Shown here piece after piece: positions 58,650-64,000 of a DNA stretch of 64,000 nucleotides. Both the position numbers and the translations under genes were made by a program. Source of the DNA: Treponema_B putidum. Lineage in GTDB: Bacteria; Spirochaetota; Spirochaetia; Treponematales; Treponemataceae. Below the pieces are notes generated by a model that ran no database searches, was not told where the DNA came from, and was given only the letters and a program-made list of their open reading frames with translations. Every line of letters begins with the position of its first letter. Positions within the stretch are counted from its first letter, which is position 1. Location of the stretch: NCBI RefSeq assembly GCF_007830595.1, contig NZ_VLLD01000008.1; one strand, written 5' to 3'.

Positions 58650-59870
58650 CTATAATTTTGCTCCGCATTCGGGACAGAATTTTGAACCTGCCTTTATTTC
58701 TGCACCGCATGAAGGACAACCGCTTCCTTGAGGTTTAGGGCTTCCGCATTCGGCACAAAACTTTCCGGTGTTTTTATGGCCGCATTCGGTGCAAAACCAT
58801 TCACCTGCGGCTTTACCGCCCGCACCGGCTCCTTGAGCCGCTCCTTGTGCACCTCCCTGAGCGGCCTGCTGCATTTGCATCTGCTGCATATTGGTTTGAC
58901 TGGCTTGTCCCATAAAACCGCCTGCCGCATTCATGCCCATACCCATGCCCATAAAGGCCATTCCGGCTCCTGCCTGATTTGAACCTGCCGCTTCCATACC
59001 GCGGGCAATCGAGCCTTGCACATAGCCCTCTCGTACGCTAGGATCTCCGAGCATAGCTCCTTTATTGCGCATATTGATAAGTTCTTTAGATTCATCATCA
59101 TAGGAAATACTTGCAATACCGACTGAAAGCACCTCCATTCCCCGCAATTCTTTCCATGAATCATCCAGAATTTGGGACATGTGTTTACTTAAAACCGTAC
59201 CCTTCGAAGGAATAAAGGAAATGCGCTCGCCTTCCATAGACATTTGGCTGATGGCAGCCTGTAAGGCTTCTAGGAATTCGCTTAAATATTGTTCGTTTAT
59301 TTCATCAATGTGAACATTTTCGGCATCGCGTGGGCAGGCTTCTTTAAAAAACTTTATCGGATCGGTTATCTTAATCGAATAATTTCCGAAAGTACGCAAA
59401 AACAATTCTGCATTATAGAAATTATCAAAGTATTGCAGTGGATTGGGAGTTCCGAATTTAATGCCCTTAATCTCCTGTAAATTAACATAAAATACTTCCT
59501 GTTTCATCGGGGTGGTTCCGCCGAATTTAAAACGGCTGAAGGTTTCTTTTAAGGCATCACCGAATTGACCGCCGAAAAGGGAGGGCGAGGCCGAATTTTC
59601 TACCTTAAAATAACCGGGCTCCGCCGTATAATCTACTATTTTTCCTCCGTCTACTAACATCATAAACTGGTTTTGATCTACATGAATAATAGAACCGTTT
59701 GAAATAATGTCGCTTGAACCTTTTTTGTTTGTGTTCCTCTTATCGGTGCGGACGGCAACGCCTTTTGCAAGAACGACGCTTTCACCCATATCTCCTGCTT
59801 CAATAACCTCAAGCCACTGATCGGCTAAACCGCCGCCTACGGCTCCAACTGCTGCTGCTATAAGTCCCAT
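58650..59870 (-). CDS. SPFH-domain protein with zinc ribbons, YdjI-like
   Basis: A 406-aa protein: N-terminal SPFH (virion core/prohibitin-like) domain from about residue 15 to 270 (QWLEVIEAGDMGESVVLAKG, VFYVNLQEIKGIKFG), a low-complexity Gln/Ala/Gly/Met region near 300-345 (QMQQAAQGGAQGAAQGAGAG), and two C-terminal zinc ribbons (WFCTECGHKNTGKFCAECG; CPSCGAEIKAGSKFCPECG). It matches YdjI, which in B. subtilis anchors PspA to the membrane with YdjG and YdjH. GGAGG precedes the ATG; its promoter is at 59950-59978. First gene of the operon. Confidence 0.9.
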   Translation of the reverse strand: MGLIAAAVGAVGGGLADQWLEVIEAGDMGESVVLAKGVAVRTDKRNTNKKGSSDIISNGSIIHVDQNQFMMLVDGGKIVDYTAEPGYFKVENSASPSLFGGQFGDALKETFSRFKFGGTTPMKQEVFYVNLQEIKGIKFGTPNPLQYFDNFYNAELFLRTFGNYSIKITDPIKFFKEACPRDAENVHIDEINEQYLSEFLEALQAAISQMSMEGERISFIPSKGTVLSKHMSQILDDSWKELRGMEVLSVGIASISYDDESKELINMRNKGAMLGDPSVREGYVQGSIARGMEAAGSNQAGAGMAFMGMGMGMNAAGGFMGQASQTNMQQMQMQQAAQGGAQGAAQGAGAGGKAAGEWFCTECGHKNTGKFCAECGSPKPQGSGCPSCGAEIKAGSKFCPECGAKL

Positions 59871-59949
59871 AATACCTCCAATAATGAAGTTGAAAAACGC
59901 ACGCTCTAAATATAGTGTTGCAGCTGCGTTTTCACACCATCATTATTAC

Positions 59950-59978
59950 ACTATATAACATTTTTCCGTATGTTACAA
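59950..59978 (-). promoter_or_regulatory. promoter of the SPFH operon
   Basis: Minus strand TTGTAA (59978-59973), 17-nt spacer, TATAGT (59955-59950). The leader to the ATG is about 70 nt. Confidence 0.6.
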
Positions 59979-60089
59979 CTTTTTTGAAGAGATTTTTTTG
60001 TTTTTTGCAAGAAATTAAGTTTCTAAAACTGCGGCTCCCGAAGATATTTATATGCCTCACTAACGGAACAGCCTCTAATAGCTTTATCC

Positions 60090-61133
60090 CTACAAAATCA
60101 GCATTGCGTCCCCATACGAAAAGAATTTATATTTTTCTTCGACGGCATGGCGGTAGGCTTTAAAAATATTTTCTTTTCCTGCGAGGGCGGAGACCAGCAT
60201 TACGAGGCTCGACTCCGGGGTGTGAAAATTGGTAAAGAGCTTATCTATCAGCTTAAACTTATATGAGGGGTAAATAAAAATATCCGTAGACTGATTGCCC
60301 CGTTTTAATTCTTTTCTTTTTTCATCCCATGCGGATTCGAGGGTGCGCACGGTAGTCGTTCCTACGGCTATAATAGGCCTTCCTTCCTTCTTTGCTTTTT
60401 CAACGGCCTGAGCTGTTTTTTCCGAAATAAAAAAATGTTCGGTGTGCATCTTATGGTCTTCTATTTTTTCCGCCCGTACGGGAAGAAAGGTACCGAGTCC
60501 CACATGGAGGGTTACATATTCAATATCGATTCCCTTATCCCTTATTTTTGAAAGCACTTCTTGTGTAAAATGGAGGCCTGCTGTGGGAGCCGCAATCGAG
60601 CCGTAGATTTCTGCATAGACAGTCTGATAGCGATCTGCATCTTCTTGGGTGTCTTTCCTGTGAATGTAGGGAGGCAGGGGCATGTGCCCGTATTTATCCA
60701 GCCATTCATCATCGATGATTCTATTAAATTTCATACAGCGGAATTCGCTTTCGAGAGGTATCTCGGACTCGATTATTTCGGCCTCAGTTCCGTCTTCAAA
60801 CAAAAAGCTTTTCCCGGGCTTTTGGCGTTTTGCTTTTTTTGCCATAACCTGCCAAAGGGTACCGTCCGAGTCCTTCATAGGATTAATCATTAAAAATTCG
60901 CAAACCGCATTTGTTTTGCTTTTTGCATAAATGCGGGCATGACGCACCTTCGAGTTATTAAAAACCATGAGGGCCTTTTTTGGCAGTAGTTCCGGCAGTT
61001 CCGTAAAGAGCCTGTCCTCAAGTTTTCCGCTTTGTTTGTCTAAAATTAAAAGCCTGTCGCCGCCTCTTTTTTCGGAGGGAGATTGAGCTATAAGCTCTTC
61101 GGGCAAGTCAAAGTTAAATTCTTTTGTAAGCAT
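60090..61133 (-). CDS. queA: tRNA preQ1(34) S-adenosylmethionine ribosyltransferase-isomerase
   Basis: A 347-aa enzyme that converts preQ1 in tRNA to epoxyqueuosine, using SAM as ribosyl donor. Family phrases: FDLPEELIAQSP, RGGDRLLILDKQSG, APTAGLHFTQEVL, VTLHVGLGTFLPVR, AVGTTTVRTLES and NFHTPESSLVMLVSA. The length is standard. Only a weak GACGGA is upstream of the ATG. It follows the ankyrin gene by 23 bp and is probably translated from the same transcript. Confidence 0.96.
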   Translation of the reverse strand: MLTKEFNFDLPEELIAQSPSEKRGGDRLLILDKQSGKLEDRLFTELPELLPKKALMVFNNSKVRHARIYAKSKTNAVCEFLMINPMKDSDGTLWQVMAKKAKRQKPGKSFLFEDGTEAEIIESEIPLESEFRCMKFNRIIDDEWLDKYGHMPLPPYIHRKDTQEDADRYQTVYAEIYGSIAAPTAGLHFTQEVLSKIRDKGIDIEYVTLHVGLGTFLPVRAEKIEDHKMHTEHFFISEKTAQAVEKAKKEGRPIIAVGTTTVRTLESAWDEKRKELKRGNQSTDIFIYPSYKFKLIDKLFTNFHTPESSLVMLVSALAGKENIFKAYRHAVEEKYKFFSYGDAMLIL

Positions 61134-61156
61134 AGTTTTCCGTCACAGTAAGTGTT

Positions 61157-62059
61157 TTAATTTGCTTGTTCGCCGAACAAGGATAAAATTTTTTTATCTC
61201 CGAAGAGCTTTGCGTACCCGAGGGCAGACATACCTAGTCCGTCCTTGATATTGCAGTCGGCCCCGTGTTTTACAAGCATTTCCGCAATCTCGGCTTCACG
61301 GCGGCCTACTGAAAGAATCAAGGCTGTTTGTCCGTCCTTGCTTTGAATATTGGTATCGGCTTTTTTTTCGAGGAGGGCTTGTACCGCTTTAAGGTATCCG
61401 ACTTGAGCCGCATCCATCAGGGCAGAGTAGTTTCTGTCTTCGGCGCAAAGATTTATTGCCGCCCCTTTTTCAAGCAGGAGTTCAAGTGTTTCAAAACATT
61501 TGTTTCTTACGGCAAGGGATAAAACCGGCGTTCCGAGGGAATCTTTTTGTGAAGGGTCAAAGCCTGCATCGATAAAAAGTTCTACGATTTCTTTTTCATT
61601 ATTTTTAACCGCACGCACATAATTCGGAATAAAAAGAGAATAGCCGTTTTCTAAAAGTTTTGAGCGTGCCTGTTCTTTAAGCTGATTTTCCGTAAAGCGT
61701 TTTTTTTCTACCTCAAAATAGGCCTCAAAGGACTTAATTGTCAGCATAACAAACGAACGCAAAAAGTTTTTAGGAAGCTCAAGTTTTTCATTTTCTTCCA
61801 GCACAAGAACCGGAAGATTTAAACCGGTGGCATAGCCCGAAAAAAACATAAAGCCCAAATAGGCAGCAGGGTTTTTACTGTAAATAAAGAGAACATGTGA
61901 AATGTTTTTCATAATATGGCGCGGCGTGTTTAAATTTTCATCTTTCCATATCTCATCTTCATTGTATAAAGTTACATCACATTCATGGGATATGATTATA
62001 TTTTTAATAGCCATCGCTGCATCTTTTTTCTTTTCATCATAAAAAATAGCGACATTCAT
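61157..62059 (-). CDS. ankyrin repeat protein with N-terminal Rossmann/TIR-like domain
   Basis: A 300-aa protein. Residues about 1-130 (MNVAIFYDEKKKDAAMAIKN, ISHVLFIYSKNPAAYLGFMF) look like a small alpha/beta domain of TIR or deoxyribosyltransferase type. Residues about 145-297 hold four ankyrin repeats (DSLGTPVLSLAVRNKCFETL, ALMDAAQVGYLKAVQALL, DGQTALILSVGRREAEIAEM, LGMSALGYAKLFGDKKILSL). Ankyrin repeats mediate protein binding. The start has no ribosome site; a TATAAT box ends 7 nt upstream. Upstream of queA. The N-terminal fold assignment is tentative. Confidence 0.8.
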   Translation of the reverse strand: MNVAIFYDEKKKDAAMAIKNIIISHECDVTLYNEDEIWKDENLNTPRHIMKNISHVLFIYSKNPAAYLGFMFFSGYATGLNLPVLVLEENEKLELPKNFLRSFVMLTIKSFEAYFEVEKKRFTENQLKEQARSKLLENGYSLFIPNYVRAVKNNEKEIVELFIDAGFDPSQKDSLGTPVLSLAVRNKCFETLELLLEKGAAINLCAEDRNYSALMDAAQVGYLKAVQALLEKKADTNIQSKDGQTALILSVGRREAEIAEMLVKHGADCNIKDGLGMSALGYAKLFGDKKILSLFGEQAN

Positions 62060-62066
62060 AATACTG

Positions 62067-62095
62067 ATTATATCTTCTTACAAAAAAAAAGTAAA
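62067..62095 (-). promoter_or_regulatory. ankyrin-queA promoter, probably leaderless
   Basis: Minus strand TTTACT (62095-62090), 17-nt spacer, TATAAT (62072-62067), 7 nt before ATG 62059. Confidence 0.6.
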
Positions 62096-62135
62096 TAGAA
62101 TGGATTTTATGCTGGTATAATTTTAAAAACTATAT

Positions 62136-62141
62136 TATAAT
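62136..62141 (+). promoter_or_regulatory. -10 box of AMMECR1-MEMO gene, probably leaderless
   Basis: TATAAT ends 6 nt before ATG 62148; no ribosome site and only a poor -35. Confidence 0.5.
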
Positions 62142-62147
62142 AATTCT

Positions 62148-63548
62148 ATGAGTAAAGAGCTTTGTTCAAAAGATACTAATCTAAGGGCTGCATATATCAC
62201 CCCTCATCCTCCGATAATAATTCCCGAAATAGGCAGGGGAGAGGAGAAAAAAATAGCTTCAACTTCTAAGGCTCTTAAAACCATATCGAAAGAAGTAAAG
62301 CAAATAGAACCTGAAACTATTATAATCATTACTCCACATGCAAAAATGCACCGAGGGGCAGTTACAATAAATACGGCTCCTCTTATCGAAGGAACTATGG
62401 CTCAATTCGGCTGTCCCGATTTGCGTTTTTCGGCAAAAAACGATGAGCGGATTGTAAAAGAAATAATCAAAAAATGTAAAAAGATGGGGTTTCCTTATTC
62501 GGCTGTAGATATGAATCTCGATCACGGCTCCTTTGTTCCGCTTTATTTTATAAGTTCCGAGTTTTCAAATTTTTCTCTTGTGCATATAAATTACGGAATT
62601 ATGTTGAGCACAATGCTTGAAGAATTCGGGTCAATTCTTTCCGATATTATTGAAGAAAAAAAATGCAAATCGGTTTTTATTGCGAGCGGAGATCTTTCAC
62701 ATCGGCTTCTTTCTACAGGCCCTTACGGTTTTGCCCCTGAAGGACCCAAATTCGATAAGGAATTTGTAAGAATTATAGAAAAGGGAAGTCTTTCCGAATT
62801 TGCCGATATTCCTCCTTTGCTTACCGAAAGGGCGGGGGAGTGCGGGCTTAATTCTTTTTTAATTTTGTCGGGGCTTTTATCCTGCTATAAACATTCTCAA
62901 GAGCTGCTTTCCTACGAGGGCCCATTCGGAGTCGGATACGGTGTTGCTCGATTTAATGTTGAATCTATAAGGCAGCCGGAAGATGAGGACTTAGAGATTG
63001 TTTTTAACAAAAAGAAGAAATTTATATTGCCCGATTCTCAAACAAAAGACCCTTATATAAATCTTGCACGAAGGAGCATTATCTACTATTTAAAGCATAA
63101 TAAGTTTTTAAAACCTAAGAATACCGAGGGTATTCAATCGGGAAAGGCCGGTGTTTTTGTATGCTTAAAGAAAAAAGGGGAGCTTCGAGGATGTATAGGT
63201 ACGATACTTCCTACCAAAGGCCGCATAAGTGAAGAAATAATTAAAAATGCCGTATCGGCTGCCTTAAATGATCCCCGATTTCCTTCCGTTGAGCTGTCCG
63301 AAATGAATGAAATTGTATGTTCTGTGGATATTCTTTCAAAACCGGAAGAAATAAGCTCTATTGCCGATTTGGATGTAAAGCGTTTCGGTGTAATAGTTTC
63401 ATTCGGGCATCGTACCGGACTTCTTTTACCCAACCTTGAAGGCATCGATTCTGCCGGTATGCAGGTCGCCATAGCTCTTCAAAAAGGCGGAATAAGCCCC
63501 GAAGAACCTTACCGCATGTACCGCTTTGAAGTTATAAGGCATGAGTAG
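62148..63548 (+). CDS. MEMO1-AMMECR1 fusion (AmmeMemoRadiSam system)
   Basis: A 466-aa fusion. Residues about 10-270 are a MEMO1/LigB-like (extradiol-dioxygenase fold) domain: AYITPHPPIIIPEIGRGEE, TIIIITPHAKMHRGAV, DMNLDHGSFVPLYFI and FIASGDLSHRL. Residues about 290-466 are AMMECR1: LARRSIIYYL, GVFVCLKKKGELRGCIGTIL, and SVDILSKPEEIS. In many bacteria these two proteins are linked with a radical SAM enzyme (AmmeMemoRadiSam); that gene is not in the window. Reaction unknown. The start is probably read from a leaderless mRNA. It overlaps the end of the convergent AAA-like gene by 17 bp. Confidence 0.92.
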   Translation: MSKELCSKDTNLRAAYITPHPPIIIPEIGRGEEKKIASTSKALKTISKEVKQIEPETIIIITPHAKMHRGAVTINTAPLIEGTMAQFGCPDLRFSAKNDERIVKEIIKKCKKMGFPYSAVDMNLDHGSFVPLYFISSEFSNFSLVHINYGIMLSTMLEEFGSILSDIIEEKKCKSVFIASGDLSHRLLSTGPYGFAPEGPKFDKEFVRIIEKGSLSEFADIPPLLTERAGECGLNSFLILSGLLSCYKHSQELLSYEGPFGVGYGVARFNVESIRQPEDEDLEIVFNKKKKFILPDSQTKDPYINLARRSIIYYLKHNKFLKPKNTEGIQSGKAGVFVCLKKKGELRGCIGTILPTKGRISEEIIKNAVSAALNDPRFPSVELSEMNEIVCSVDILSKPEEISSIADLDVKRFGVIVSFGHRTGLLLPNLEGIDSAGMQVAIALQKGGISPEEPYRMYRFEVIRHE

Positions 63549-64000
63549 AAACCTCTTCAATAATCCATTCTCCGACGGTCTTTTCTTCCGGATCAAAACT
63601 GACACCGATGAGCATTATCTTTTTATTTTCAGCCCTGTATTTTTCGGCATAGTTTTTTTCTTTTATTTGCTCTAAGGCGGCTTCCGCACTCTCTTTTAGC
63701 TTAAACTCAAAAATATAAATCGTACTTTCCGTTTTTATCACTGCATCGGTTCTTCCGTTGGAAACAGGAGTTTCAAGTTCGATAAACTGTCCCAATAGAG
63801 CAAATACCAAGTATACGCAAATTTGAAAATTATGTTCCCTCAATACGATGCTTTCCCCGCTGTCTTTTTTTATGTTGTCATAGGGGAGAGCCGCCATTAT
63901 AGATTTTAACCTCTGCATAAACTCTTCTATCCTGCCTGCAATTATATCCCTATAAAATTGAGCAATACAAAAGGGGCCGTCTGCATAAACTACATTACAA
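63532..64000 (-). CDS. AAA-like/PD-(D/E)XK family protein, N-terminus beyond window
   Basis: The C-terminal part of a second copy of the family seen at 25412-27034. The frame stays open to base 64000. Visible: AQFYRDIIAGRIEEFMQRLK (matching NFVRDIEKGDTESFMKRM), the nuclease-like GRTDAVI and IYIFEFKLKESAE, AEKYRAENKKIMLIGVSFD, and STHAL at the end. The AAA domain lies to the right of the window. Convergent with the AMMECR1-MEMO gene, overlapping it by 17 bp. Confidence 0.88.
   Translation of the reverse strand, partial: CNVVYADGPFCIAQFYRDIIAGRIEEFMQRLKSIMAALPYDNIKKDSGESIVLREHNFQICVYLVFALLGQFIELETPVSNGRTDAVIKTESTIYIFEFKLKESAEAALEQIKEKNYAEKYRAENKKIMLIGVSFDPEEKTVGEWIIEEVSTHAL

Noticed and set aside
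1..64000. Prophage or intact insertion sequence
   Set aside because: No integrase, capsid, terminase or DDE transposase is seen; Rpn-type and AAA-like genes are the only possibly mobile-type genes.

Overview
The window is low-GC bacterial DNA that reads as a host-associated spirochaete, most likely an oral Treponema close to T. denticola. The support is a Trep_Strep-family ECF substrate component, a MglB-2-type glucose-binding lipoprotein of rearranged topology, AAA-like/PD-(D/E)XK and Rpn-type family proteins in several copies, an ornithine-type spirochaetal context for MurE, and many lipoproteins with loose lipoboxes. The species is an inference from remembered families; no search was run.

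Layout. 1-3950: a 5'-complete but window-truncated rtcB, then a minus-strand cluster of small membrane and lipoprotein genes (40 aa lipoprotein, polytopic protein, TM2 protein, PH-like protein, two short proteins). 4459-7931: GNAT acetyltransferase, SemiSWEET, a broken TPM gene, a methyltransferase and an Imm26-like protein, scrambled by a 163-bp direct duplication. 7933-12629: MATE exporter divergent from an ABC exporter pair. 12721-25374: a large minus-strand transport region with an ECF importer (S, T and fused A-A), two paralogous heterodimeric ABC pairs in opposite gene order, a TetR regulator and a GC-rich insert with an alpha/beta hydrolase. 25412-31955: AAA-like/nuclease protein, Ig-LRR lipoprotein, orphan protein, FabZ, SCP-domain lipoprotein, Rpn-like nuclease. 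32071-38360: murE, a Pnkp tail fragment, an intact TPM membrane protein, tRNA-Lys, a parvulin-like protein and an MptE-like protein. 38439-43875: a third ABC pair, a BlaI stub and a retropepsin-like protein. 44170-54665: pepD, a probable small RNA, DUF1361 protein, zinc-binding lipoprotein, thioesterase, acyltransferase, proS, a signal peptidase with a large insertion, and an acyl-ACP thioesterase. 54828-64000: permuted MglB, a DUF1566-like lipoprotein, a YdjG/H/I-like operon (zinc ribbon, TPM, SPFH), queA with an ankyrin protein, an AMMECR1-MEMO fusion, and the C-terminal part of a second AAA-like/nuclease protein.

Themes. (1) Several genes have a -10 box ending only 6-7 nt before the ATG and no ribosome-binding site, so they are probably read from leaderless mRNAs (rtcB, GNAT, murE, acyl-ACP thioesterase, the ankyrin gene, AMMECR1-MEMO). 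(2) Non-coding structure is abundant: a promoter-plus-terminator unit that looks like a small RNA, a 59-bp structured repeat in two places, hairpins that share the same loop sequences, and short helical-phase tandem repeats abutting promoters. (3) At least eight gene remnants (TPM, MCP tail, VOC, LRR, Rpn, Pnkp, BlaI, AAA-like) show active rearrangement and decay.
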